NCBI GenBank assembly: GCA_942491575.1
Contig: CALOBT010000031.1
Span: 372,001-436,000, forward strand
Length of the DNA stretch: 64,000 nucleotides
DNA from: CAZHNW01 sp942491575
Lineage (GTDB): Bacteria; Spirochaetota; UBA4802; UBA5550
Direction of reading: 5' to 3'
Part shown: positions 17,726 through 26,698 of the stretch, in pieces
Layout of the letters: each line of letters starts with the position of its first letter
Position numbering within the stretch: the first letter of the stretch is position 1
The notes under the pieces: model-generated
Database searches by the model: none
The model's input: only the letters and a program-made list of their open reading frames with translations
Told to the model about the DNA's origin: nothing
Made by a program: the position numbers and the translations under genes

Positions 17726-17958
17726 AGTGACGGTTTGAGCTTCCTTTTAATAAAGTAGAATGGAAATAGAACAAACTTTGTCTAAAATACGGAATTTATT
17801 GCACCGGTAAAGATAAAATTATTGAATTTTTTTAATTTTTACGATTAATATTATCCTTAGACGGGGAACAGGGAGTACAATAGATATACATATCGCAGAT
17901 ATGTCTATCCGGAAGAAAGCCAGATTATCCGGTTCAGGATAGGCAAAGGAGGCAGAAG

Positions 17959-19047
17959 GTGAAAAGGTCATTTCTAATTGTTGTAGTGGTGTTTTTCTCG
18001 CTCATCGCAGGCTGCTTGAAGGAAGATGTTGATGAATATGCCATGATAAGTTTTCTACTGGGAGAAGTAACATGCAATGATACGGCTGTTGAAATCGGTG
18101 ACATTATTAAAGAAAAAGATATAATTAAAACCGGAAAAGATTCCTTCTGCGATATACGGATTGGCGGTTCAATTATTCGTATAAAGTCAAAATCGAGTGT
18201 CACAATGTCGCATTTAATTCGAAAAGGGAATGTTGAAGATACAACCATTGGTCTGACCGTGGGGAAGATGCTCTGTAAACCGAAAAAACTGCTGAAATCT
18301 GAGAAGTTTATAGTAAAAACACCCACTGCAGTTGCAGGCGTCCGTGGAACACGTTTTATCGTAGAAGCAGACAGTAAAAAGACCACCAGAATAAAGGTAT
18401 TTAACGGAAAAGTTAAAGTGGCAAGGCGAATAAAACAGTTCGAGGGGAGCATTGAACAGGTACTTCAGGTGGCCCCGGTTCTGCAGGAAGATCGTAAAGT
18501 GGTTATAACCAGGGAAGAAGTAGTAAAGGCTGAAAAGACGGTTGAAAAGGTGATGAAGGCGGAGAAATTAAAAAAATCTGACTTCGAAATGGCCTCCGTA
18601 ATAGATAAAACCAGAAAGGAAGTCGTAATTCCTCAAAAGGCAATTGAAAAATTCAGGGCTGAGGATTTTCAGAAGGATAAAAAGGAAATAATAAGTATTA
18701 AACCGAAACCACCCGTAGTCATTCGGAAGATAGTAAAAGTAATCAGGGAAGAAAAGAAAATGCCTAAACCCGACGGGAGGCTGCTGGTTACCAGGTATGA
18801 GATATATTTCATAAAGGGTGGCAAGGTGCTCTGGGAGGGGCCCGTGGTAAATCAGCCGGTTAAAAAAGATACGAAAATATATATTGCATCCGGAGACTAT
18901 GTTTTCTGTGCAGATAAAGAAGGTCCTGTTCTCTGGAGAAAAAATATTGCCAACAAGGGAAAACTGGAGCTGCAGGAGGGGAAACTGGTTGTGCATACAG
19001 CAAAGGGGACAACTTCACTTGATCCCGATACCGGTCAGCAGCAATAG
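17959..19047 (+). CDS. FecR-domain lipoprotein
   Basis: This 362-residue protein starts at GTG with AGGAGG six bases upstream. The signal peptide ends in lipobox IAGC (C19). The first 150 residues form a FecR domain: the entry GDIIKEKDIIKTG, then TPTAVAGVRGTRFIV at about 116-130. The middle is lysine/glutamate/valine-rich and probably extended. The C-terminal 90 residues look like PQQ/beta-propeller-type strands (GKVLWEG, GPVLWRK, GTTSLDPDTG). Spirochaete FecR lipoproteins are common and not linked to iron siderophore signalling. No sigma factor or receptor gene is nearby. Confidence 0.8.
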   Translation: MKRSFLIVVVVFFSLIAGCLKEDVDEYAMISFLLGEVTCNDTAVEIGDIIKEKDIIKTGKDSFCDIRIGGSIIRIKSKSSVTMSHLIRKGNVEDTTIGLTVGKMLCKPKKLLKSEKFIVKTPTAVAGVRGTRFIVEADSKKTTRIKVFNGKVKVARRIKQFEGSIEQVLQVAPVLQEDRKVVITREEVVKAEKTVEKVMKAEKLKKSDFEMASVIDKTRKEVVIPQKAIEKFRAEDFQKDKKEIISIKPKPPVVIRKIVKVIREEKKMPKPDGRLLVTRYEIYFIKGGKVLWEGPVVNQPVKKDTKIYIASGDYVFCADKEGPVLWRKNIANKGKLELQEGKLVVHTAKGTTSLDPDTGQQQ

Positions 19048-19058
19048 CTGCTGACCCC
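19033..19058 (+). terminator. Terminator overlapping the FecR gene stop
   Basis: A 10-bp perfect stem (GGTCAGCAGC/GCTGCTGACC, 19033-19042 with 19047-19056) has a 4-base loop and is followed by CCTTATTCTGTTTTT. The stop codon TAG lies at the loop/right-arm junction, so the hairpin overlaps the end of the coding region. Confidence 0.75.
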
Positions 19059-19118
19059 TTATTCTGTTTTTACAATAAAAATTGCCCCAATACTATAAAA
19101 CTGACTTGATTATTTGTT

Positions 19119-19165
19119 CCTTTCTTTTTATGTTAATACCACATGGTTATTGACATAAAAAGAAA
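19119..19165. repeat. Inverted repeat of unknown role
   Basis: CCTTTCTTTTTATGT (19119-19133) and ACATAAAAAGAAAGG (about 19152-19166) are perfect inverted arms of 15 bp around a loop of about 18-19 bases that can itself pair partially (ACC...GGT). No T-run follows on the plus strand. It lies between the FecR terminator and the exported-protein gene at 19282. It could be a protein-binding operator or an RNA hairpin in the 5' leader. Confidence 0.45.
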
Positions 19166-19281
19166 GGGTATGTAATTCCATTTCCTTTTGTTTAAACAAA
19201 TATTAAAAATTTCGTATTTTTTAGGGCAAAACTGTTTTATTACATTTGGTAATGCAGTCCTGAAGTCAACGGGAGGATGTT

Positions 19282-20013
19282 TTGAAAAAGCTATTAACAA
19301 TGACGGCACTTATATGTTTTATCGGGACGGTTGGATTTGCCGGCACCGTTCGACCCATTCAGTCAAATATTGCAAAGGGGCAATATATTCCAAAAATTAT
19401 CGTTAAAATCAGTGATTTGAGAAATCTTCCTGTTCCCAGTACGAATGAGGATTATGCCTTTATCCAGTCTATTGATGATGTGACCAATATAGTAATTGGT
19501 AATTTCACCACGGGGAATCGGGAGATAATCCTTATTCAGGACAAAAACTCAGACGGAAAGGTTGACCTGGTTGTAAGGTATTATGTAGATAAAAAGCGTT
19601 ACCGCTATTCCTCTAAACCCTCTGAAGAATATTCCGATGAAAAGTTTAAAAAATTAAAGGATAACATTATTTCAGGAAAACGTGAGGATGTCACCCCAAA
19701 TAAAGAGGGAAGGGAGTATATCAGGGTACTGGAGCAGGATGCTGATCGGATAAGAAGATGGAAAAACGGTTTCCGTGTATTTATGGTTGATCCTGATGAT
19801 GACAGATTCTCCCGTATCAGTTTTTTCTTTTCAACCAGTAATCATGGAGCGGATCTTGTTTTTCAGGTAAAATTTCGACACCAGGGTGTAGCCCGAATCA
19901 GTCCTATTATTAATTACGGAGTTTACTGTAAAAACAGCAAGGACCCACATCTTAAAAAGGTCACTATGGATTTAATCGCAGAAGCGAAGAAGTTTATGCC
20001 GAAGGAAAACTGA
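19282..20013 (+). CDS. Unrecognised exported protein
   Basis: This 243-residue protein starts at TTG 19282 with GGGAGGA a few bases upstream. A typical signal peptide (MKKLLTMTALICFIGTVGFAG) ends near residue 21. The mature region is charged, with an aspartate-rich loop NSDGKVDLV (about 92-100) and DPDDDRFSR near 172. I do not recognise a family. The loops resemble those in the protein encoded at 15328-16233, so the two might be distant relatives. That idea rests on short motifs only. Confidence 0.6.
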   Translation: MKKLLTMTALICFIGTVGFAGTVRPIQSNIAKGQYIPKIIVKISDLRNLPVPSTNEDYAFIQSIDDVTNIVIGNFTTGNREIILIQDKNSDGKVDLVVRYYVDKKRYRYSSKPSEEYSDEKFKKLKDNIISGKREDVTPNKEGREYIRVLEQDADRIRRWKNGFRVFMVDPDDDRFSRISFFFSTSNHGADLVFQVKFRHQGVARISPIINYGVYCKNSKDPHLKKVTMDLIAEAKKFMPKEN

Positions 20014-20110
20014 TCGGACAAAGGCATTCCGGCAGTATTATAATTAAATATTATAGTAGGAAAGAGTATATAATCCCGCCAGTTATGGCGGGATGACCTG
20101 TATAAAGGCT

Positions 20111-20566
20111 ATGAAAGAAATTCTCTTCCTGTCACTTATCTTTCTACTTGAACTATCCATTGCCATCCATATTCGATATATGGTTGGTTATGTCTCTTCC
20201 AAGTCAAACAGTCATTTCCGCGGATTTATTGTTACCACCTTCACGAATATTGTCTGTGCCATGGTTATGACAGTTATCGTATTCAATAATCCCGGTGTGA
20301 TAGGCAGACTGAATATCGATCTTTTTTTTATCCTTGAAGGGGGGTTTGTGTTTATTGTCCTTCTTCTGATAAAGATCAGAATTGGCATTCAGATAATACG
20401 CAGAACCAGGGATCCCGAATATTACCATCTGAATTATTTTGGGAAAAAAATATATGAAGGCCCCGTGGTAAAAAAAGGAGAGCTTGCATTTTACTTCCTC
20501 AGCATGCCCTTTACTCTTATTGCAGGGGCCTTTTTCGTAACTAAATTGATTTCATTCTTCAGTTAG
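20111..20566 (+). CDS. Small integral membrane protein
   Basis: This 151-residue protein is predicted to have four transmembrane segments (about 3-22, 40-60, 75-95, 125-148). I chose ATG 20111; an in-frame upstream GTG/ATG-like start at 20093 overlaps a small hairpin (20073-20094) and has no ribosome-binding site. No conserved catalytic motif is visible and I do not recognise a family. Its stop overlaps the stop of the convergent M20 peptidase gene. Confidence 0.55.
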   Translation: MKEILFLSLIFLLELSIAIHIRYMVGYVSSKSNSHFRGFIVTTFTNIVCAMVMTVIVFNNPGVIGRLNIDLFFILEGGFVFIVLLLIKIRIGIQIIRRTRDPEYYHLNYFGKKIYEGPVVKKGELAFYFLSMPFTLIAGAFFVTKLISFFS

Positions 20567-21663
20567 ATCCTTTCAAGAATCGAGAGGGTTAGCCTTGTAC
20601 CATCGATTAGATCTCTGAGGGTTATATACTCATCAGTGGTATGGACCTTCTGCATACCGCAGGAGAGATTGATAGCCTTTATCCCGGAGCGGTTAAAGAT
20701 ATTGGTATCACTTCCGCCCCCCGAAATTTCAAGTGATGGCTTTATGCCGATGGCGTTCAACGCATCACTGGCAATGCGAACAATCCGGTCATTTTCTTTG
20801 ATGGTAAATCCAGGATACTTTAGCTCTCTTTGGATGGTAACCCCGGCACGGTGATCCGCAGCGATATTTTTTGCTGTAGCCCGTATTTGGGACTCAATCT
20901 CCTTTAATTTTTTATTGCTGATGGAGCGTACCTCCAGCTTACAGCATGCTTCAGGTGAAACGATATTTGTGGCGGTGCCGCCGGAGATGGTACCCACGTT
21001 CGCGGTTGTTTCTTCGTCAATTCTGCCGTTGGGGATGTCGGCGATTATTTTTGCCAGAACTGTAATGGCACTGACGCCGTTCTCCGGCTCCATCCCCGCA
21101 TGGGCGGCCTTTCCTTTTACAAAAAGCTCCATAGAAGAATGATAGGGGGCCTTCATGATTATTTTGCCTATACTTCCCCCGCTATCGAAAACAAAGGCGG
21201 TTCTGGATTTCAGGATAGACATGTCGAATTCCTTTATTCCGAGCAGTCCCAGTTCCTCTGCACAGGAAAAGAGGAGTTCCAGGGGGGGATGATCCGCTTT
21301 TGTTTTTTTTAGTACTTCAGCGGCTTCTATAAACATGGCAATGGCTGCTTTGTCGTCACTTCCCAGTATGGAGGTGCCGTCGGAAGTAATACGGCTTTTT
21401 GTAACAACAGGGACCACTCTGTCGCAGGGGACGACTGTATCCATGTGTGATGATAAAAGAACCGGTTTTTTGCCGCCGTTGCCATCGATTCTGGCGAGTA
21501 GATTGAAGGAGCCGTTGCAGGGGTGCTTTTCAATTGTGGCACCGATACGCTCCATTCGTTTGATTATATAGTTCATCACCCTTTCTTCTTTCCATGAAGG
21601 TGAGGAAATTTTTGCCAGGTCTGTAAAGGTTTTAATCAGTCTGTCTTTGTTGATTGCATACAT
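20563..21663 (-). CDS. M20 family metallopeptidase, PepT-like
   Basis: This 366-residue dinuclear zinc peptidase shows the M20 signatures: SSHMDTVVP (metal histidine and catalytic aspartate, about 70-75), LGSDDKAA (bridging aspartate), and SCAEELGLLG (catalytic glutamate plus metal glutamate). A dimerisation domain lies at about 180-285, with AHAGMEPENG at its entry. The overall pattern fits tripeptidase T-like members, acting on small peptides in the cytoplasm, but related M20 amidohydrolases cannot be excluded. It stands alone on the minus strand, convergent with the small membrane protein gene. Confidence 0.85.
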   Translation of the reverse strand: MYAINKDRLIKTFTDLAKISSPSWKEERVMNYIIKRMERIGATIEKHPCNGSFNLLARIDGNGGKKPVLLSSHMDTVVPCDRVVPVVTKSRITSDGTSILGSDDKAAIAMFIEAAEVLKKTKADHPPLELLFSCAEELGLLGIKEFDMSILKSRTAFVFDSGGSIGKIIMKAPYHSSMELFVKGKAAHAGMEPENGVSAITVLAKIIADIPNGRIDEETTANVGTISGGTATNIVSPEACCKLEVRSISNKKLKEIESQIRATAKNIAADHRAGVTIQRELKYPGFTIKENDRIVRIASDALNAIGIKPSLEISGGGSDTNIFNRSGIKAINLSCGMQKVHTTDEYITLRDLIDGTRLTLSILERI

Positions 21664-21800
21664 CGTAAAAGTCCTTATGAAATATCTTATGACTACCTCT
21701 AAAAATCAGGAGTTTCATGAATAAAAAAAAGAGAACTCTTGATTTTATCAGGTATTGTAGACACAAGGGGACATCTTAAGTATATTTTATCGAGGTCCCA

Positions 21801-24293
21801 TTATATCATTGATTTGTATTTTTTAATCTGAACAGTGTATTTGTCAATCATAGATTCTCCGTCTGCGGTTGTGGGGCCCTCGGCATAGAGGTGAATGAGG
21901 GGCTGCGTTGCATCAGGAAGAATCAGCACCCATGAATCATCCTCGAAAATTTTTACCCCGTCGATCATTTCGACCTTTTGGGGATCTGCATCAGTACTGA
22001 GCATCCTCATGACGGCCGCTTTTTCTTCTGTGGTGCAGTGAATCGATATATTTTGAATGTTGCTTTTTGGTAATTTTTCTTTCACTTCAAAAAGGGAGAG
22101 GTTCTCCAGTGATATAAACTTCAGGACCCGGAGAAAAGTAATCATGGGATCGTATATCTGTTCCATGTAGGGAAACCTTTCTTTTTTTTCACCGCCGAGA
22201 AAAATATCCGTTACATCCTCAGGGGAACGCAGTTTTGAACTTATACGGGCAACCTTTCCCCCGTGTTCAGTTATTATCTTTTCGAGGACAGAGGAGGTTG
22301 TTACGGGAATATTTATTTTTTTGGTATCACGGTACTTTAAATAATATTTACAGAGAATTACACTGATATCATCCTGTGTTAAAATATTGCCAAGTTCGTC
22401 GATTATATGGATGTGGGTCCCGTGTGGCCCGATAATTGCACCAACTTCATGGTTTATTTTTGCCATCCTGACGATATTGTTGATGGTTTTCCGGGTATCA
22501 GCCTTTGTCTCTTCTTCACTGGTGAGTTCTTTTATCTGTCCCCTCAAAACAGTTGTCTCACATCCGAATGCATCAAGAAGTGCGGGGAAAACTCGGGCGG
22601 CGGTTCCGTTGAAACAATCGACAATTACATTCCATTTTCGTTTTATCAGTTCTGCCTGGTTGATATAATTACGGGTGTTTGAAATATATGAATCGAGGTG
22701 ATGAGTTGGGTATATGATTTGTCCTGTTTCGAAGGCATTTTTTCGCGGATAGTCTCCCCTGTAGAAAATATTTTCAATTTTTTTCTCAACATTTAGTGAG
22801 AGTTCGAATCCATGCTTATTGAATAGTCTTATCTGAATGAACTGAAGTCCCGTCATTGGAGATATCTGGATATAGCAGCCCATGTCAGCATTGAGAAACC
22901 GCGTCGAATACCTGTTGACCGGAACCGATTCTATTTCCATATCGTATACATTGACTCCCATGGAAAGAAGTCCAGCGGTAATGGCGCGCTTGATTAGACG
23001 TGCAGCGGAGGTGGTATCCCGGCTGATGACAATGTTTGCATTTATTCCAAGATATGCCCCGAGGGCGGAACCGAGCTTTGCTCCGAACTCCGGGGTGATC
23101 CTGACATTAAAAGTTCCCACAATCCCTTCTGAACTGAAAAGGGTCTTTTTTTCCATTTGGCCCCAGATCAGGTCGGTTGTGAGGCGGGTGCCGTCTTCGA
23201 TTATCTTATCCGGCCAAACCCGTATACCGGAGGGGATATAAACATCCGAACCAAGCAGGCAGTCATCACTGACTACAGAACCTTCGTTAACCGAAACAGC
23301 TTCCTGTATAACGCAGCGTTTTCCTATGACAGTACCCCGCAGTTCACATTTCGGGCCTATGACGGTACTGTGAAGAATGATACTTCTTCTTATTGATGCA
23401 TTTTCCTCTATTACACAGTTGTCCCCTATGACTGAAAATTCTGCGACCTCTGCCCCCTTTTTAATCCTTACGAAATTTCCAAGCAGTACGGGACCTTTTA
23501 TTCGTGCCTCCGGGTGAATATCTACGTCTTTGCCGGTCCAGATGTTTTTTCCGATTTTTTTACCGGGAATATCGATGTTTACCAGGCCTTCCAGTATGTC
23601 CATGTGAACATCAGAGTAGGAGGTAAGGTTCCCCACGTCACACCAGTAACCGTCGGCAATATATCCATGAATGGGTACATTGTTTTCCTGCAGGAGTGGA
23701 AACAGGTCCATGGAGAAATCAAATTTTTCCGCCGCCGGTACAAATTTATCGATTACTTGAGGTTCTATGACATACATTCCCGTATTGGCAGTGTCGCTGA
23801 AAACTTCGCTCCACGCGGGTTTTTCAAGAAATTTTTCGATTACACCGTCTTCCCCTGTGATAACGATGCCGTATTCAGTTGGCGTATTTACACGGTTCAG
23901 GATGATGGTGAAAAGGGATTCTTTGTTTTTATGATACTCAAGTATTTCTGTAATGTTAAAGTCAATGATTCCGTCACCGCTGAGAACGATGAAGGTATCA
24001 TTATTTGTACCGATAGCCTGCTTTACACCCCCGGCAGTGCCGAGAGGCGTCTCTTCAACGGAGTAGGAAATATTTACGTCCCAGTCCGAGCCGTCACCGA
24101 AATAGTTCTGGATGTTTTCAGGAAGATAAAAGAGGCTTATGATAATATCGTTGATGTTGTGGCGTTTCAGCAGGTTAATTGCATGTTCAATGACGGGGAG
24201 ATTGATGACCGGAATCATCGGTTTTGCTCTATTGCAGGTCAGGGGACGAAGACGGGTTCCTTCTCCTCCGGCCATAATTACCGCTTTAATCAT
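21801..24293 (-). CDS. Mannose-1-phosphate guanylyltransferase/phosphomannomutase-like fusion
   Basis: This 830-residue protein has a nucleotidyltransferase domain (1-235) with GGEGTRLRPLT at 9-19 and a GDGIIDFN-type metal site near 107. A left-handed beta-helix region (about 250-370) carries hexapeptide repeats, and a phosphohexomutase-like part covers about 380-830. The mutase phosphoserine motif normally read as TASHNP is IQISPMTG here (about 478-485), so the serine remains but the following residues do not. Mutase activity is doubtful, as in other fused members of this family. The likely role is NDP-sugar supply for surface polysaccharide. No glycosyltransferases are adjacent. Confidence 0.8.
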   Translation of the reverse strand: MIKAVIMAGGEGTRLRPLTCNRAKPMIPVINLPVIEHAINLLKRHNINDIIISLFYLPENIQNYFGDGSDWDVNISYSVEETPLGTAGGVKQAIGTNNDTFIVLSGDGIIDFNITEILEYHKNKESLFTIILNRVNTPTEYGIVITGEDGVIEKFLEKPAWSEVFSDTANTGMYVIEPQVIDKFVPAAEKFDFSMDLFPLLQENNVPIHGYIADGYWCDVGNLTSYSDVHMDILEGLVNIDIPGKKIGKNIWTGKDVDIHPEARIKGPVLLGNFVRIKKGAEVAEFSVIGDNCVIEENASIRRSIILHSTVIGPKCELRGTVIGKRCVIQEAVSVNEGSVVSDDCLLGSDVYIPSGIRVWPDKIIEDGTRLTTDLIWGQMEKKTLFSSEGIVGTFNVRITPEFGAKLGSALGAYLGINANIVISRDTTSAARLIKRAITAGLLSMGVNVYDMEIESVPVNRYSTRFLNADMGCYIQISPMTGLQFIQIRLFNKHGFELSLNVEKKIENIFYRGDYPRKNAFETGQIIYPTHHLDSYISNTRNYINQAELIKRKWNVIVDCFNGTAARVFPALLDAFGCETTVLRGQIKELTSEEETKADTRKTINNIVRMAKINHEVGAIIGPHGTHIHIIDELGNILTQDDISVILCKYYLKYRDTKKINIPVTTSSVLEKIITEHGGKVARISSKLRSPEDVTDIFLGGEKKERFPYMEQIYDPMITFLRVLKFISLENLSLFEVKEKLPKSNIQNISIHCTTEEKAAVMRMLSTDADPQKVEMIDGVKIFEDDSWVLILPDATQPLIHLYAEGPTTADGESMIDKYTVQIKKYKSMI

Positions 24294-24520
24294 AGTTGGC
24301 GCTCCATGGAGTTAATATGATTTTTCAGCCAGAACTCTCTTAAGTATGACTTGAAATATGGCCCGATGTCAATAAAAATCCTGTCGGTGAGGGAGTCATT
24401 TAAGGTCTAAGCAATGTCATGCCTTCACAAGGTTTGGCCCCCGGCGGACTATAAGCATTTTGTTTAGATTTTTTTGGCGCCCCTGACTCCTTTGAATTAA
24501 TGATTTGACATGGAGCAGGG

Positions 24521-25219
24521 GTGAAAAACTATTTCCATATGAAGTGGATCGATATCTATATATTATTCAGCGGATGGTTTTTCCCGGCAGCCCTCCTGTG
24601 TATGGTTGCAGGCCTGGTATTGCAGGTGAAAACAGTAGTTGATATGAGTGACAGGATAGAAAATGTATCCTTTCACAGGCGGAGTTTTATCAGTCAGAAA
24701 AAGTCTCCCTTCGGAAAAATCAGGTGGTCTCTTGCAGGAAGAAGTCCCCTTCTCGGGATTACTACGTTTATTTTCCATTTATTTTTAATTTCAGTGCCCC
24801 TTTTTATTTCAGGACATACCGTTTTATTATACAGGGCCATGGAAATAAATTTCCCGGCTCTCCCCGGCGGGGTTGGTGATGTCATTACACTCCTGGTTCT
24901 TGTATCAGGGGGGCTGCTTCTGGGGAGAAGAATTTTTTCCCCATCGATACGTTTTCTTTCTTCCACGGGGGATTATTTTATGATGATTGTTGCCCTGGGG
25001 CCCTTTGTTACGGGGTATTTCGCCTGTCATTATATAGGAGATTATGAGGTGGTTATGGCACTGCATGCCGTCTCTGGAAACCTGTTTCTCATTGCCCTTG
25101 GCTGGACCCGCCTGGGACATTTTGTCTTTAATCTATACAGCCGATTTTTCGTAAGGGGAGAACACTCCCTTGTGGGAGGGACAAAAAGGTGGAGTGTCGG
25201 AAACGGTGATAAATTATAA
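24521..25219 (+). CDS. NarI-like membrane cytochrome b subunit
   Basis: This 232-residue protein starts at GTG with a GGAG ribosome-binding site. About five transmembrane segments are visible (14-36, 78-100, 118-136, 152-170, 180-204). Histidines within or near the membrane, H86, H99, H182 and H200, are candidates for two b-heme sites. The 18-residue spacing of the last pair matches the spacing I recall for nitrate reductase gamma (NarI). Related subunits (DsrM, TmcC, HmcE) exchange electrons with the quinone pool. It is the first gene of the operon with an FeS protein, cytochrome c and metV-metF, overlapping the next gene as TAATG. Absence of narGHJ argues against nitrate reduction. Confidence 0.8.
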   Translation: MKNYFHMKWIDIYILFSGWFFPAALLCMVAGLVLQVKTVVDMSDRIENVSFHRRSFISQKKSPFGKIRWSLAGRSPLLGITTFIFHLFLISVPLFISGHTVLLYRAMEINFPALPGGVGDVITLLVLVSGGLLLGRRIFSPSIRFLSSTGDYFMMIVALGPFVTGYFACHYIGDYEVVMALHAVSGNLFLIALGWTRLGHFVFNLYSRFFVRGEHSLVGGTKRWSVGNGDKL

Positions 25220-25602
25220 TGGACAGTAATGAACAAAAAATAATCAGGGACATGCTGAAGGAAAAAAGGCACATGAAGCAGTTTATGCGGCTCTGTGCCG
25301 CCTGCGGTGCCTGCAGTGAAAGCTGTTTTGTCTACCGGAACAGCAGGGACATAAAAAAATCACCCGCGGCAAAGGTGGACCGAACCCTGGGAGTCCTTTA
25401 TCGAAAACGCGGCAGGATAAGTCTTGAAGGCCTGCGGGAAGTCGAAAAGGCGGCATTCCATGACTGCCGGCTTTGTGGCCGCTGTTACTGCCCTATGGGT
25501 ATCGATATTCCCGGAGTGATCGCCTTCGCCCGGTCCGTATGCCGAAGCCAGGGACTTGACGGAAGAGAAGCCATTGAAATGATGCAGGAGGAGAGCCACT
25601 GA
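25219..25602 (+). CDS. Small 4Fe-4S protein, HdrC/TmcB N-terminus-like
   Basis: This 127-residue protein has two cysteine groups. C26, C29, C32 and C36 (CxxCxxCxxxC) form one; C83, C86, C89 and C91 (CxxCxxCxCP) form the other. The first is canonical; the second is two residues shorter than the usual CxxCxxCxxxCP. The sequence around it (CGRC.CPMGID) resembles the ferredoxin-like N-terminal part of HdrC, HdrD, TmcB or HmcF, but the CCG domains that bind the catalytic cluster of HdrD/TmcB are absent. It has no signal peptide, so it should face the cytoplasm and carry electrons between the cytochrome b subunit and MetV/MetF. Start and stop both overlap neighbouring genes. Confidence 0.8.
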   Translation: MDSNEQKIIRDMLKEKRHMKQFMRLCAACGACSESCFVYRNSRDIKKSPAAKVDRTLGVLYRKRGRISLEGLREVEKAAFHDCRLCGRCYCPMGIDIPGVIAFARSVCRSQGLDGREAIEMMQEESH

Positions 25603-26027
25603 TGTCCTTTCGCTATACTCTGATCTTTTCGTTTTTAATATCAATAATATTACCATCGGGAATCGTGGCGATGATGGGGGGAAGTTTACTTATAGATAAC
25701 CGGTCATACTATTCATCTAAGGAAAGGAGTGCGGTAAACTTCCCCCATGAAAAACATATGGAAAAGGGTATTGACTGTACCCGGTGTCACCATGACTATC
25801 TTGATGAAAAAAATATTCTTGATTCGGATAAACTTGAAGTGGGAAACAATGAAATAAAATGCATAAACTGCCATGGGAAGTCAGGGAAGGCCAGGGAAAG
25901 GCATAAGTTACAGCAGGCCTATCACGGGCAGTGCATAAACTGCCACCGAAAGATTATCGGCAGCCGGGGAGGGCGCCCCCCTCTTCTCTGCGGTGAATGT
26001 CACACAACGCATGGAAAAATAAAATGA
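25602..26027 (+). CDS. Exported tetraheme cytochrome c3-like protein
   Basis: This 141-residue protein has an N-terminal signal peptide or signal anchor (about 5-27). Four CxxCH heme motifs follow: CTRCH, CINCH, CINCH and CGECH. Additional histidines (FPHEKH before heme 1, CHH, ERHKLQQAYH) provide plausible distal ligands, as in class III cytochrome c3. It should act outside the cytoplasmic membrane, exchanging electrons with the NarI-like subunit or a periplasmic hydrogenase or dehydrogenase. It overlaps the FeS gene (TGATG) and the metV gene (ATGA). The combination resembles Tmc/Hmc-type complexes of sulfate reducers, but in a minimal form. Confidence 0.85.
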   Translation: MSFRYTLIFSFLISIILPSGIVAMMGGSLLIDNRSYYSSKERSAVNFPHEKHMEKGIDCTRCHHDYLDEKNILDSDKLEVGNNEIKCINCHGKSGKARERHKLQQAYHGQCINCHRKIIGSRGGRPPLLCGECHTTHGKIK

Positions 26028-26698
26028 TAGTAGCAAAACTTAAACCGATAGAGGAACTCCTTCCTCAGCTTCTTGACTGTTCATCGATTCTGGTGGCCGG
26101 GTGCGGGGGCTGTACCAGCGTATGCTACACCGGTGGACTTCGGGAGACAAAAGAGCTGGCGGATATTATATTCAGGGCTGCGAAAAAAGAAAATAAAAAG
26201 ATTAAAGTTATTCCCAGGGTGATGGAACGCCAGTGCGAAGTGGAGTTTATTGATGACTTTGATGATATCGCCGGGGAAGTCGAGGCCATCATCTCTCTCG
26301 GCTGCGGTGCCGGGGTTCAGCTCCTGGCGGAACGTTTCGATAAAGTTCCTGTTTATCCTGCACTTAATACAATTTTTATCGGTACCAGCAGCGTGCCGGG
26401 AATATTTGAAGAAATGTGCCGCACCTGCGGTGACTGTCAGCTTGCCCATACGGGGGGAATCTGTCCCGTGACACGATGCGCCAAGGGGATTTTTAACGGC
26501 CCCTGCGGGGGCTCCGAGGAGGGGCGATGTGAAGCAAATCCAGAGGTGGGCTGTGCCTGGTGTGATATCTACAAACGCCTTGAATCGCAGGACCGCCTCG
26601 ATTCCATATTGAAGGTGAGGGAACCGATTCTCTGGCAGAATCAGCGGCAGGGCCATTTTAAAGTCTGGGAAAACTATCGGGGCAGTGGCAATGAATAA
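26024..26698 (+). CDS. metV: MetV, methylenetetrahydrofolate reductase partner subunit
   Basis: This 224-residue protein belongs to the MTHFR C-terminal (MetV) family. Cysteines at about C19, C27, C30 and C34 open the protein. A dense motif from about 132 onward contains CRTCGDC, GGICPVTRCAKG, NGPCGG and a CAWC near 184. In acetogens and related anaerobes MetV forms a complex with MetF and carries iron-sulfur and zinc centres that allow electron donors other than NADH. I chose ATG 26024, which overlaps the cytochrome stop as ATGA; a longer in-frame start at 25997 lies inside the cytochrome gene. The stop overlaps the metF start. A decayed relative of this gene is found at 33533-33720. Confidence 0.9.
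   Translation: MIVAKLKPIEELLPQLLDCSSILVAGCGGCTSVCYTGGLRETKELADIIFRAAKKENKKIKVIPRVMERQCEVEFIDDFDDIAGEVEAIISLGCGAGVQLLAERFDKVPVYPALNTIFIGTSSVPGIFEEMCRTCGDCQLAHTGGICPVTRCAKGIFNGPCGGSEEGRCEANPEVGCAWCDIYKRLESQDRLDSILKVREPILWQNQRQGHFKVWENYRGSGNE

Noticed and set aside
20073..20094. Hairpin ATCCCGCC/GGCGGGAT as a terminator of the preceding gene
   Set aside because: The stem is good but no T-run follows; it may only be a leader structure before the small membrane protein gene, so it was not listed as a terminator.
23514..24320. A 268-codon plus-strand frame opposite the nucleotidyltransferase gene
   Set aside because: It lies entirely antisense to a well-supported gene and shows no domain; the opposite frame has all known motifs.
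24505..24510. TTGACA as a promoter for the cytochrome/MetVF operon
   Set aside because: A -10 box at proper spacing would fall inside the coding region after GTG 24521; unless translation begins at ATG 24539 this cannot be the operon promoter.
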